A stretch of 64,000 nucleotides of DNA from Legionella gratiana (GCF_001467695.1 NZ_LNYE01000004.1:31392-95391), one strand, 5' to 3'; positions 35,181-44,996 are shown, numbered from the stretch's first letter. The notes: generated by a model not told the origin, from the sequence alone. Program-made: numbers and translations.

Positions 35181-38100
35181 ATGCGGTTTACGGATATTTT
35201 TGTAAAAAGACCAGTACTCGCTACAGTAATTAGTTTAATGATTTTAGCAATGGGTTTACGCTCGATTAGCTCTTTGCCTGTCATGCAGTATCCATTCACA
35301 CAAAATGCTATTGTAACAGTTACTACGACTTACACTGGTGCCGATCCCGATGTCATTGCCGGATTTATTACAACCCCACTTGAAAATTCCATCGCTCAAG
35401 CTAATGGCATTGATTATATGACTTCCATTAGCGCTTCCAGCACAAGTACGATTACTGTTAATCTTCTGCTGAATTATGATCCTTTAAAAGCTTTGTCCGA
35501 TATTACGACCAAAGTGAATGCGGTATTAAATCAGTTACCTCAAAACTCACAACAACCCGTAATTACCGTTTCTGTAGGGCAAACAATTCATTCTATGTAT
35601 ATTGGTTTTTATAGCGATGAATTACCCATTAATAAGGTTACCGATTATATAATTCGCGTAGTTCAACCCAAACTTCAAGCAATTAGTGGTGTACAGAATG
35701 CTGAAATTTTGGGAAATCAGACCTTTGCTTTACGCGCTTGGTTGGATCCTGTGAAATTAGCGGGTTACGGAATTTCTGCTGCAGAAATTGGTGCTGTATT
35801 AGCGAATAACGATTTCATTTCCGCGGTAGGGCGCACTGATGGTCAAATGTTTGTACAAAATTTAACTGCTAGTACTAATCTTACGGATGTGAATCAATTT
35901 AAGAAAATGGTTATTAAAGCGCAAAATGGAGCCATAATCCATTTAGAGGATGTGGCTACTGTTGATCTAGGGGCGCAAAATTATAATACTTCAGTGAGCT
36001 TTGATGGGCGAAAAGCAGTTTATATAGGCATTATAGTAGCCCCTTCAGCTAACCTTTTGACGGTAATTGATGACATTAAAAAAGTATTTCCTACAATTCA
36101 GGCACAATTACCACAAGGTCTAAAAGGAAAAATTGTTTATGATGCGAGTTTATTTGTCCACTCCTCGATTCATGAAGTAGTTCTTTCTCTATTGGAAGCA
36201 TTTCTTATTGTTACCGTAGTTATTTTTATATTTCTTGGTTCCATTCGTTCTGTTTTTATTCCACTTGTTGCTATTCCTTTATCGCTTATTGGTGCATTTT
36301 GGGTGATGTTGATTTTGGGGTATTCAATCAATCTACTCACCTTATTGGCTTTAGTGTTAGCAATCGGTTTAGTAGTTGATGATGCTATTATTGTTGTAGA
36401 AAACGTACAACGACATATAGAAGAGGGGCAAACCCGATTAAAAGCAGCTTTGTTAGGTGCGCGCGAATTGGCAAATCCTATTATTGCTATTACTGTTGTT
36501 TTAATTGCAGTTTATTTACCTATTGGTTTCATGGGGGGGTTAACAGGTGCTTTATTTACAGAATTTGCTTTTTCTCTTGTAGGTGCTGTAACTGTCTCAG
36601 CTGTCATCGCATTAACCTTATCGCCAATGATGTGTTCCAAATTACTTAAGTTTGGAGAGGGGGAGTCTAAAGGTCATTTTATGACCTATATTGATAATTT
36701 ATTTAAAAAACTGGAGTATGCTTATGAACGAGTGCTCACTTCTACTTTAAATCATCTGCCGGTTGTTATTGTTTTTGCGGTGATCATTCTCGTGAGTAAT
36801 TATTTTCTTTTTATCACTTCGGATTCAGAGCTTGCACCACAAGAAGATCTTGGGGTGATTATTTCCCAAGTTACTGCACCTGCAAATGCGTCATTAGCAC
36901 AAACACAACTCTATGCAAATCAAGTGAGGGAAATTTATAAAAAATATCCAGAAGCTGATCATATTTTTCAAGTTGATGGGCAGCAAGGATTAAATACCTC
37001 TATTATTGGCATGGCTTTAAAGCCTTGGGGCCAACGGCAACGAACAACAAATCAGCTTCAACCTTTAATTCAAAAGGAGCTTAATCAAATTGCTGGCGCT
37101 AAAGTAGCAGCTTTCCAGTTGCCCTCATTGCCAGGAGGAGGTAGTGGGCTTCCTATTCAATTTGTTATTACAACGACAGAGTCATTTGATAATCTGAATG
37201 TGGTTTTACAAAATATTTTAGATAAAGCGTATAGTTCGGGATTTTTTGCATACATTGATCCTGATCTCAAAATCGATAAAATTCAAACAAAGGTCCAGTT
37301 AGATCGCGATAAAATCGCTGAGTTTGGTTTAACCATGCAAGATATCGGCAATTTATTTGGTTCTGCTTTGAGCGAAGGATATATTAACTATTTTAATTAC
37401 GCCGGTCGTTCTTACCAAGTCATCCCTCAGGTTAAGAGAGATACTCGTTTAAATCCAGAGCAACTATTGGATTACTACATAAAGACTGCATCCGGAGCAT
37501 CTATTCCTCTTGCTACTGTTGCCCGCTTACAACGACAGATTGTTCCTGAATCGTTAAACCATTTTCAGCAACTTAATTCAGCAACAATTTCCGCAGTTGC
37601 ATTTCCTGGGGTGACTATGGGACAAGCGCTTGGTACCTTGGCGAATATTGCCAAACAAACGTTGCCTCAAGGCTATTATATTGATTATGGGGCTCAATCA
37701 CGACAGTTTATTCAAGAAGGCTCAAGCCTAATTATCACTTTTTTCTTTGCTTTAATTATTATCTTTTTGTCATTAGCAGCTTTATTTGAAAGTTTCCGTG
37801 ATCCCCTGATTGTTTTAATTAGTGTGCCTATGTCCATTTGTGGGGCAATGATTTTTGTAAGTTTAGGTGTGGGGCAGGCCACACTGAATATTTACAGTGA
37901 AGTGGGTCTTGTTACACTAATTGGATTGATTAGTAAGCACGGTATTTTAATCGTGCAATTTGCTAATGAATTACAAGCCAAAGGTCAAAAAAAGTTAGAG
38001 GCGATTAGAGCTGCTGCTGCCATAAGGTTGCGCCCTATCTTAATGACTACAGCAGCAATGGTATTGGGGGTGATTCCCTTAATTTTTGCTACCGGTGCTG

Positions 38101-38264
38101 GTGCTGAGAGTCGCTATAATATTGGCTTAGTCATTGCAATGGGAATTTCGATTGGAACATTATTTACTCTTTTTGTTGTACCCTCTATGTATTTATTATT
38201 AGCAGCAGATCATGCGAAAAAAACAGCTCTTGAGTCTTTAGAGGACGAAGAGTCTTTGGGGTAA
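35181..38264 (+). CDS. RND efflux pump permease, second system
   Basis: This 1027-residue HAE1-type pump begins MRFTDIFVKRPVLATVISLMI (first 20 residues typical of MdtB/MexF-like pumps). Proton-relay Asp400-Asp401 are in TM4 (LVVDDAIIVVENV). Twelve TM segments and both porter domains are present. It is full length and appears intact. The operon is divergent from the FabH/OleA-like cassette, so export of that pathway's product or protection from it is possible but unproven; drug export is the default expectation. Confidence 0.92.
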   Translation: MRFTDIFVKRPVLATVISLMILAMGLRSISSLPVMQYPFTQNAIVTVTTTYTGADPDVIAGFITTPLENSIAQANGIDYMTSISASSTSTITVNLLLNYDPLKALSDITTKVNAVLNQLPQNSQQPVITVSVGQTIHSMYIGFYSDELPINKVTDYIIRVVQPKLQAISGVQNAEILGNQTFALRAWLDPVKLAGYGISAAEIGAVLANNDFISAVGRTDGQMFVQNLTASTNLTDVNQFKKMVIKAQNGAIIHLEDVATVDLGAQNYNTSVSFDGRKAVYIGIIVAPSANLLTVIDDIKKVFPTIQAQLPQGLKGKIVYDASLFVHSSIHEVVLSLLEAFLIVTVVIFIFLGSIRSVFIPLVAIPLSLIGAFWVMLILGYSINLLTLLALVLAIGLVVDDAIIVVENVQRHIEEGQTRLKAALLGARELANPIIAITVVLIAVYLPIGFMGGLTGALFTEFAFSLVGAVTVSAVIALTLSPMMCSKLLKFGEGESKGHFMTYIDNLFKKLEYAYERVLTSTLNHLPVVIVFAVIILVSNYFLFITSDSELAPQEDLGVIISQVTAPANASLAQTQLYANQVREIYKKYPEADHIFQVDGQQGLNTSIIGMALKPWGQRQRTTNQLQPLIQKELNQIAGAKVAAFQLPSLPGGGSGLPIQFVITTTESFDNLNVVLQNILDKAYSSGFFAYIDPDLKIDKIQTKVQLDRDKIAEFGLTMQDIGNLFGSALSEGYINYFNYAGRSYQVIPQVKRDTRLNPEQLLDYYIKTASGASIPLATVARLQRQIVPESLNHFQQLNSATISAVAFPGVTMGQALGTLANIAKQTLPQGYYIDYGAQSRQFIQEGSSLIITFFFALIIIFLSLAALFESFRDPLIVLISVPMSICGAMIFVSLGVGQATLNIYSEVGLVTLIGLISKHGILIVQFANELQAKGQKKLEAIRAAAAIRLRPILMTTAAMVLGVIPLIFATGAGAESRYNIGLVIAMGISIGTLFTLFVVPSMYLLLAADHAKKTALESLEDEESLG

Positions 38265-38299
38265 TATGTAGTGGGCTAAACAAGGTGCAGCCCAACAAG

Positions 38300-38333
38300 G
38301 CTGTCTCTTGATCCTATCTCATCAAGAGACAGC
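38300..38333. terminator. 12-bp hairpin after the second RND operon
   Basis: GCTGTCTCTTGA (38300-38311) pairs perfectly with 38322-38333 around a 10-nt loop. It lacks a clear T-tract, so it may be a repeat element that also terminates the RND operon. Confidence 0.4.
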
Positions 38334-38338
38334 TGTTT

Positions 38339-38500
38339 GCGCAGAGGGTGACGAACTTCTCAATACTGTCGCCTTCCGCAAAAGCGGAAGGTCTAAAAGT
38401 AACAAAGCTTTGCTCTAAACTTCACCTTGCAGTCATACGCTTACGAGACCCCCTGCTTACGCAGAGGGTGACGATGCTCTCAATACCGTCTCCTTCTGCA
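38339..38500 (-). repeat. Inverted copy of the double-hairpin repeat unit
   Basis: The stretch from about 38339 contains GCAGAGGGTGACG at 38341 and again at 38461 (120 bp apart). Between them are the CCTTCCGC/GCGGAAGG-type hairpin and the GACCCCCTGC arm. Read on the minus strand it is nearly identical to the units at 63750-63985. It is one full unit plus a partial, degenerate second (to about 38500). Confidence 0.75.
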
Positions 38501-38595
38501 AAAAAAATAATTGGATCCTGTTTTATTTGCGATAGACAAGATGTGTAGAAGATGCAGCCCAACAAGGATGGATCCTACACCATTAATAGATCAAT

Positions 38596-41500
38596 TTAGG
38601 CCGTAGGAGCGGTAATAAGGATAGGTGCCTCATATCTTTTTGCGATACCTTCTGTAGGTGCAGAAGCAAATAAACCAAAACGCTTTGTCAGTTCGCTAAT
38701 TTCAGGAGGATTATGTACTGCATTCGTGACACCATCCAAAAGCTTTTTGCGAGTCGGAGTATATAAATGCAATGCTTCTAACAACGATAAGAAACATATT
38801 TTTAAGAAGTTGAAACTAAATGTATTTGTTTGCCTATGCTTAAGAATAATGCGTTCAAAGTTAGGATCTTTAACTTTACTTTTAATCAGCTCCAAACGTT
38901 CTTTTACCTCTAAATGGGGATTTTCAGCAATTGCCTCAAGTTCCTTAATCCGCTTACTTTTGTTGTTTAATGTTTTTTCACTTTCAAACAAAGAGTTATT
39001 ATTTTGTATTTGTACTGTAGAATAACTAAAATAATTTTTAAATTGCGCCAAAGCAACTCGGACTGAATCGAGATGATAGTATTCAGCATAATATCTTTTC
39101 TCAAAAAGGCTAATTTTTTCTTTTAATCGTTTTTGTATGTTCAAATTAATATCGGCTGCTGTTTTTGATTCAGCGATGATGTTATCTCTGAAATTCAGCA
39201 CGTATTTTTCTAACTTAGTCTGATATTCTTTATCCGTATATTGTAGGCCAATGTGGCGATTGCAGAAGCTTGCAAAATATTTATCAAAAGCCTCGGTAGT
39301 ATATTGCTCAACAAACTTAATATGTTCTATTGGTTGGATCTTTGTTAAATCGGTAAGATGTATTAATTTTTCTTCTGCTGTTGCCAGTCTCATTTGATGA
39401 GTTGCTTTTAAACCCAAATAGTAATGATGGCTTGCTTTAATTAAGGCTTCAATTTCAGTAAAATTGGAATCATAAGTTTTAAGTCCAGCATTACAAAGAT
39501 CATCAAGTTTATGATCTTCTGGATATGGGCTTGGCTCAATGTTAATTTTTTTATCGAGCTTTAGTTTCGCAAGCTTAGGAAGTGCTTTTTGATAAGCTTC
39601 GCGTAATTTCTCTTCATCTCTCTTTAATTCTTCTGGTGAAGGAATCATACTTTCAGGGTCATTATAGACCTCGTAGCAGTGATATAAATTTTCAATGTCC
39701 TTATATTCTTTCTCTAATTTTTTTAAGTATTTTTTTGCATCTCTAATTTGATTGTTAATGAGGTTTGTTCTTTTTATTAAAGGTTCTTTATCACAAACTA
39801 ATGAAATATGTGTTTGAGAATGCAAATCAAGCGGATGCAGTAGTCCTTTAAAAAATTCATCCGTTATTTTTCTTAACGGATCGGATAATAATCCAGGCTC
39901 TAGCCCTAATCGTGTTTCCCAGCGATCTGCTTCAAGAAGCATTGGTGTAAATAGTGTAGAACGCATTTGGCCTAAATTGTTAAGCACTGCATCATGAGAA
40001 GTTGTTGTAAATTCATTGAGTTTTTGGGTAAGCTCTTGATACAAATAGATCATGTTTGGTGTTTGCAGAAACAATTTGAAATAAGAGTCAGAACTATTGA
40101 TTATGCTTTCAATATATAATGTGGCTTTTTTAGCATGAATATGTAAATCGTTAAGCTCCTCTGTAGTGAGGTAATTCGTATTTTTTAATGCTCGAATATG
40201 TTTAGGGCCTATATAAAAGGCATTAAGCACATACCAAAGTGCATTGTTTTTTACATGAGGTGAGCCATAAGAAACTTGCTCTGGAGCAACTTGGTAGGCA
40301 TCTGATTGTTCTTGGAAGGTTGCATAAAGAGCTTGAGCTTTATCCTGCAATTCGCGTGCGATGAATCCTAAGTGAGGATCTGCAACCAATCGCTGACTTA
40401 ACTTTATGATTTCATTAACATGTCCGTAAGCTTTTAATAAATGAGAGACATAAAGACTTTTTGCATCTTTATTATTTAAATTTTCTAGCTCTAAAACGAT
40501 TCCTTCCAGATGAAACAAACTATTGAATATATCTTTTAAAGCACAGAGTTGTCGGCTTTGTGCTAATCTACTGTTATCATCCTCCATTTCGGGGAATGGT
40601 ACTTTCCCTTGGGCAAGTAATTCAGCACGCATTACATTGTTTAACAATTTTTTTGTGGTTTCAGAGAAATAGGATTCTAATTGCGGTGTTAACTCAGCAC
40701 GCATTGCTTTATTAAACAGTTTGGTGACTTCAAATAAGGATTCTCTAAATTTATGGATGGCTTCGGAATAATTGGTGTGTTGAATGACATAATGAGCTCT
40801 TTTGTTTGTTTTTGAGTTTGGAAGCTCATGGGAATCATTTTCAAGAACAAATTTTTCTTGAGCCAAATCATAATAAGTTTGGGATCTGCTTTGCCAATTT
40901 CGATGGGTTGTTCTAAAAAAGTCTTGAAAATGACGGTTTAAGTCTTTGAATGTTTGTGTCGATGGCTTATCGTTGCTGTTAATTTTTCTATTTGATAATA
41001 AAGCAACAAAATATTTATCAAACTTTAACGCATCTTCTTTTCTTTCTGCCGGAACAGCGCCAATGAGGTAAGGTTGAAAAATACTATAGAGATTGCGGCA
41101 TTGTTCTTTTACTTCTGGAGCTAGATCATTAAGAAGTAATTTATTTCCTCTCATTTGAGGCGTTATAAGCCCCATAAATTGAGAGTATGCATTACGAACA
41201 ACTAAAAATTTATTATGTTTATTTCGATACCACTGCCACATGTCAAGAGCTTGATCAGCACTTAACTGTTCCGGATTTTGAAGTATTTTATTACTTTCTT
41301 CTGTCTTAAAGTGAAGTTTTGCATCTTGTTCACGTTTGCTCTTTAAGTTTTTTGATTCATCTTCGGAAAGAAAGCTTTTTTTCGAAAAGTCATAATAAGC
41401 GTCGCTTTTATCTTTCCATTTTGTAAAAAACTCTTTATCTTTTTTATTTTTCCACTTATTAAAGTACTCTAGAACGTCTTTATCCAATTTCAAAAATAAA

Positions 41501-44199
41501 GAAGTAGAGGGAGCATCTAATATATCCAAGGGCTTATTTGCAAATAAGTCTACTAAGTATTGCTCAAAACTTTGAGTAGAATCTTTTAGATTAGGTGATA
41601 CCATCAATTTGAAATAGGGTTTAAAAATTTGATACAGATTTTGGCACTCATTTTTTACGTCTTCATCAAGATTAGTGAGAAGTAAGCTGCTGCCGTAAAT
41701 CTCTGGCTTCACTTCGATTTGTTTTTTTATAAGCTGCGAAAAACGAGCATACGCAGCTTGAACTTTTTGAAGTTCAGTTTTGTCAGACCATTCATAATTG
41801 ATTTGATCAAAAAAATCGTGGATATTTTTATCAAGATTTATAAAAAGCTTCGTAGTTGGCGATTTTATATTTTTCTTGGAGAAAACAGCAGTTAAATATT
41901 GTTCTAAGCTTTTAGCAGAATCTTGATATTGAGGTGAGGCAAAAGAACTCAGATAAGGTTGAAAAATCGTGTATAAATTTTGGCATTCTGTTTGTAATTT
42001 ACTATCAAGTTTGTTTAAAGCTAAGTTGTTCTCTAAATCAGGATATGCTGCTATTTGTCTTTTTATTATGTAGGCAAAACGAATATAGGCATTTTGTATG
42101 CGTTGAAATTCGGTTTTCGTAAGCTTAAATTTCTTATTGCTGTCTTTTTCAATTTGTAGGGGTCTGGACTCATCAAGAGTATATACACTTTCTTTTTCAC
42201 TGTAAGGAAATAGAAATAACTTGGTGTTTTTGTGGATTGACTCAATGAGATCTTTGTTTAAATTAATATGAAAAATCTGGCTGTTTTCCGCTTTTGTAAT
42301 TAAATCTTCCATAGCCTTTTGTTTTGCTAAAACAAAGCTAATATGGTCTGCAGGAATTTGTCCACGAATCCAACGCCAGGGTTTTTTTAGATAAGAGTTC
42401 CAGTCTTCTTTTTCTGAACCGAGCTTTTCAATAAGTAAAGCATTTAAATCAATGTCCAATTGAGACATATAAGGACTAATGAGTTTATAATTTCTTATCA
42501 GCTCTTCCTTTACCTCCTCAGGAAACTGATACATACGAAAGTCTTTATAACTAGGATCATTTAATAGTGCGAAAAATTGAGCACAAGCTTCCCGAGCTTT
42601 TTGGATTTTGTACAATGCTTTATTGGCTTTATCAATTCGTTTATAAGACATTTCCAATCTTGATTCGATAAAACGCGAATCTTCAATCTCAAGCAGTTCT
42701 GCTCCTTTTTCTTTAAAGTCTACTGCTTTTTTAGGTAAATAAAGTATGGCCTCATAGAGTACTTTTATTTTTTCCATTAAGGGAACAGATAAAGTTCCCG
42801 GTTTTAACATGGCATGGTCTTCAATTTTGTCCACCAAGCCAAATAGAGTTGGTATTAGGTTATATTTTAAATAGGCTAATTTATCCCGAACTAAATCTTG
42901 GGATGAATCACTAAGTTCTCCCATTTGCTCCAAAGAGCTCATGGATAAGGTGATAATATTGCGAATAATATGAATGTAATTTAAGAACTTAAGTGAAACA
43001 AAAACACTACCGCCTTTTAAATTCTCTAAATCATTCAATAAGTGCAGTGCAGCATTTTGTAACTCATCCAGCTTTTTTTTGTTTAGTTTAGGCTCTGATT
43101 CTTTAATTTGGGATGAAAACTTTTGAATGTGCTGGGTTAATTGATCAATATAACTGGGTAAGACAGCACTAAATTGGGTCAGAAAATCATAGTCTACATC
43201 TCCATCAAGTGGGCGCATTTGATCGGCTGTAATCCCTGCTATCTTACCTGCATTGTAAGCCAATGGTTGAGGTTTTAATGCTTTTGCTATCGCTTTTTGT
43301 TCTTCGACATGATTTTCTGCAAAACTTTGGATTTGACTAAATAAGGGCACTAGGACTGCTAATTCCTCATTAAACATATCTCTTAAATCGACATCTAAAT
43401 GAGTCAGCAAAAAGCTTGCTTCGTACGCTGAATTAATCGTCTTATCCCATAGTGATTTCAAATCCGTATAGGGTTGTTTTCGAACATCAACATTTTCTAA
43501 ATCTAAAAAGGTTTGGCGCCCATGATATAGTGCATTAATGAGTTTCTTAATTTGAGAAATGTTATCAGGATCGAGAGAGTAATTAGTAAACGGAGCCCAT
43601 TGAATATGGCCTTTTCTTGCAACAGCTGAAAGTATGTCTGGCTTGAGTGCATTTAATATAAATGGGTTAGTGTGTTTCTTTTTTGCAGTAATATTGATAA
43701 TTTCAGGCATCAAGGACTCTAAGTCTTCAAAAGAAAGCTTAGAGTTTGGATTCATCTTAAGTTCTTCTTTTTTTATGATGTCCGTTACCAATTTTCCATT
43801 GGGATCAATTACCGTATATTCAAATCCCTCATCTAATAAACGAACATAAAAAAATCCTTTTTGTGGTCTCGTCTTGTCAGACATTAAAGCAAGGTTATAT
43901 TTAAAAGGAGAGGGGGCAGCTGGCTTTTCTAAGACCGCATTTTTAATCTGCTCCCCATTAGGAGCTATTACTGAATAGACAATTTTTCCTTCATCTTCTC
44001 TAATATAGAGCTTACCGGCTTCTAATTCTGTTTCATCAGCCATGAAACAGAGCTCATAGCGCGGGAAATAAGGAATCAAACGTGGACTAACGTGTTTACT
44101 GTAGAGAATTTCAAATAATTTTGTATCAATGCGCTCTAGTTCTTTTGATATCTGGTTTCGTTTAAATGACTCTAATAATTTTATATATTCTTCAATCAT
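38596..44199 (-). CDS. Giant 1867-residue repeat protein, probable Dot/Icm effector
   Basis: I do not recognise a named family. Near the N-terminus are two related segments of about 45 residues (around 45-90 and 98-145), each reading Y-x-L-x-x-M-x-D...G-x-x-Y-x-R...Y-x-V-I-x-P-N-G. The middle carries three helical repeats beginning near residues 730, 838 and 1022. Each has a core like LDxxVKxECQNLYxIFxPYL followed by a QYLxxLF segment and a TxLFxxLDKxxxxFF segment. The rest is lysine/glutamate-rich and helical, with likely coiled coils near residues 1490-1560 and 1700-1790. There is no signal peptide. A PmrA-type box lies 44 bp upstream. Size, composition and regulation fit a secreted Legionella effector; function unknown. 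Confidence 0.8.
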   Translation of the reverse strand: MIEEYIKLLESFKRNQISKELERIDTKLFEILYSKHVSPRLIPYFPRYELCFMADETELEAGKLYIREDEGKIVYSVIAPNGEQIKNAVLEKPAAPSPFKYNLALMSDKTRPQKGFFYVRLLDEGFEYTVIDPNGKLVTDIIKKEELKMNPNSKLSFEDLESLMPEIINITAKKKHTNPFILNALKPDILSAVARKGHIQWAPFTNYSLDPDNISQIKKLINALYHGRQTFLDLENVDVRKQPYTDLKSLWDKTINSAYEASFLLTHLDVDLRDMFNEELAVLVPLFSQIQSFAENHVEEQKAIAKALKPQPLAYNAGKIAGITADQMRPLDGDVDYDFLTQFSAVLPSYIDQLTQHIQKFSSQIKESEPKLNKKKLDELQNAALHLLNDLENLKGGSVFVSLKFLNYIHIIRNIITLSMSSLEQMGELSDSSQDLVRDKLAYLKYNLIPTLFGLVDKIEDHAMLKPGTLSVPLMEKIKVLYEAILYLPKKAVDFKEKGAELLEIEDSRFIESRLEMSYKRIDKANKALYKIQKAREACAQFFALLNDPSYKDFRMYQFPEEVKEELIRNYKLISPYMSQLDIDLNALLIEKLGSEKEDWNSYLKKPWRWIRGQIPADHISFVLAKQKAMEDLITKAENSQIFHINLNKDLIESIHKNTKLFLFPYSEKESVYTLDESRPLQIEKDSNKKFKLTKTEFQRIQNAYIRFAYIIKRQIAAYPDLENNLALNKLDSKLQTECQNLYTIFQPYLSSFASPQYQDSAKSLEQYLTAVFSKKNIKSPTTKLFINLDKNIHDFFDQINYEWSDKTELQKVQAAYARFSQLIKKQIEVKPEIYGSSLLLTNLDEDVKNECQNLYQIFKPYFKLMVSPNLKDSTQSFEQYLVDLFANKPLDILDAPSTSLFLKLDKDVLEYFNKWKNKKDKEFFTKWKDKSDAYYDFSKKSFLSEDESKNLKSKREQDAKLHFKTEESNKILQNPEQLSADQALDMWQWYRNKHNKFLVVRNAYSQFMGLITPQMRGNKLLLNDLAPEVKEQCRNLYSIFQPYLIGAVPAERKEDALKFDKYFVALLSNRKINSNDKPSTQTFKDLNRHFQDFFRTTHRNWQSRSQTYYDLAQEKFVLENDSHELPNSKTNKRAHYVIQHTNYSEAIHKFRESLFEVTKLFNKAMRAELTPQLESYFSETTKKLLNNVMRAELLAQGKVPFPEMEDDNSRLAQSRQLCALKDIFNSLFHLEGIVLELENLNNKDAKSLYVSHLLKAYGHVNEIIKLSQRLVADPHLGFIARELQDKAQALYATFQEQSDAYQVAPEQVSYGSPHVKNNALWYVLNAFYIGPKHIRALKNTNYLTTEELNDLHIHAKKATLYIESIINSSDSYFKLFLQTPNMIYLYQELTQKLNEFTTTSHDAVLNNLGQMRSTLFTPMLLEADRWETRLGLEPGLLSDPLRKITDEFFKGLLHPLDLHSQTHISLVCDKEPLIKRTNLINNQIRDAKKYLKKLEKEYKDIENLYHCYEVYNDPESMIPSPEELKRDEEKLREAYQKALPKLAKLKLDKKINIEPSPYPEDHKLDDLCNAGLKTYDSNFTEIEALIKASHHYYLGLKATHQMRLATAEEKLIHLTDLTKIQPIEHIKFVEQYTTEAFDKYFASFCNRHIGLQYTDKEYQTKLEKYVLNFRDNIIAESKTAADINLNIQKRLKEKISLFEKRYYAEYYHLDSVRVALAQFKNYFSYSTVQIQNNNSLFESEKTLNNKSKRIKELEAIAENPHLEVKERLELIKSKVKDPNFERIILKHRQTNTFSFNFLKICFLSLLEALHLYTPTRKKLLDGVTNAVHNPPEISELTKRFGLFASAPTEGIAKRYEAPILITAPTA

Positions 44200-44229
44200 T
44201 ACAGATAACCCAAAGATAAGATCTAGAGT

Positions 44230-44262
44230 ATTTTACAGAACAATACTTAAGTTAGTATTAAG
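44230..44262 (-). promoter_or_regulatory. PmrA-type box and -10 for the 1867-residue gene
   Basis: On the minus strand, CTTAATACT (44262-44254) and CTTAAGTAT (44251-44243) are tandem half-sites with a 2-bp gap. They are followed after 7 nt by TAAAAT (44235-44230). The first half-site matches the Legionella PmrA consensus cTTAATatT in 8 of 9 positions. The spacing is identical to the box at 310-342. Confidence 0.6.
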
Positions 44263-44396
44263 AATACTTCAGTTTGGCAATATTTTCATCTAAAATTACC
44301 GATAAATCAATGAGTAATCCTAAAAAAAGCTCCTATGGAGAGGGTTCACCTATTAGATCTCTTGTATATCCTGTGAATTTTGTTTTAGCAGAAGGC

Positions 44397-44455
44397 GCAA
44401 CCGTTTCGAGAAGCGGAGTTTACATGGAGTAAATGGGCACCGCAGAAACGGTTGC
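44397..44455. repeat. 59-nt nested hairpin element
   Basis: Outer 11-bp arms GCAACCGTTTC (44397-44407) and complement (44445-44455) enclose GCGG/CCGC (44413-44416, 44440-44443) and TTTAC/GTAAA stems. It lies in the 44200-44522 gap, upstream of the giant gene and downstream of the thioesterase-like gene. It looks like an intergenic REP-type element; no gene is seen in this gap. Confidence 0.5.
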
Positions 44456-44522
44456 AACACAGTAATAAAGTAAAAGATATAGGTTATGCAAGAGCTCTGC
44501 TGGATGTGGGTAGATGATAACT

Positions 44523-44996
44523 TTAAGAACGGACTTTCACTGAGAGTTCTAAAATAAAATCAGCAACTTCTTCAAGAAACTCAGGGTAATCAGTGAAGGC
44601 TTTAATATGAATCGGTTTGGTAATTCTTTCTCCTGTAATTTTTGATTCTTGGATCATTGTTTCTACTAATGCTCCTTCCGAACAAACAAAATAGACATCT
44701 GATTCGGGTCGGCGTAAAAATTGTGCCTGAAAGGATTTAAAAGCAAGAGATACTTGGCATCGTTTTTGGTGTGCATGATAAAAACCATGCAACCCTCCTG
44801 CGAGATCAGCGCCTACTGAAAGAGCACCAAAATACATGGAATTCAAATGATTGCGACTTCGTCGAGTCAGAGGCAAACAAATAATTATTTCCGTAGGATT
44901 AAGTTTTATGATGCGAGGTTTTAAGTAGCCAATCATAGGCACTTTAAAATGACCGAACTTCCAAAGAAAAAATTTAAAACGAGTTAGGAGGTTCAT
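44523..44996 (-). CDS. DUF4442 hotdog thioesterase-like protein
   Basis: This 157-residue protein shows the DUF4442/YiiD-C-like hotdog pattern: RNHLNSMYFGALSVGADLAGGL (residues around 47-68, with Asn-His at the helix start) followed by strand segments (VSLAFKSFQAQFLRRPESDVYF). Members are thioesterase-fold proteins, most uncharacterised. It overlaps the preceding DotI-like gene by 4 bp, so the two are cotranscribed. Nothing in the sequence links the two functions. Confidence 0.75.
   Translation of the reverse strand: MNLLTRFKFFLWKFGHFKVPMIGYLKPRIIKLNPTEIIICLPLTRRSRNHLNSMYFGALSVGADLAGGLHGFYHAHQKRCQVSLAFKSFQAQFLRRPESDVYFVCSEGALVETMIQESKITGERITKPIHIKAFTDYPEFLEEVADFILELSVKVRS

Larger units (their letters stand above)
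38286..38567. repeat. 15-bp direct repeats flanking the inverted double-hairpin unit
   Basis: TGCAGCCCAACAAGG occurs at 38286-38300 and again at 38553-38567. Between them lie a 12-bp perfect hairpin and the inverted copy of the long array unit. The whole 38265-38595 gap is repeat mosaic with no gene. Confidence 0.5.
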
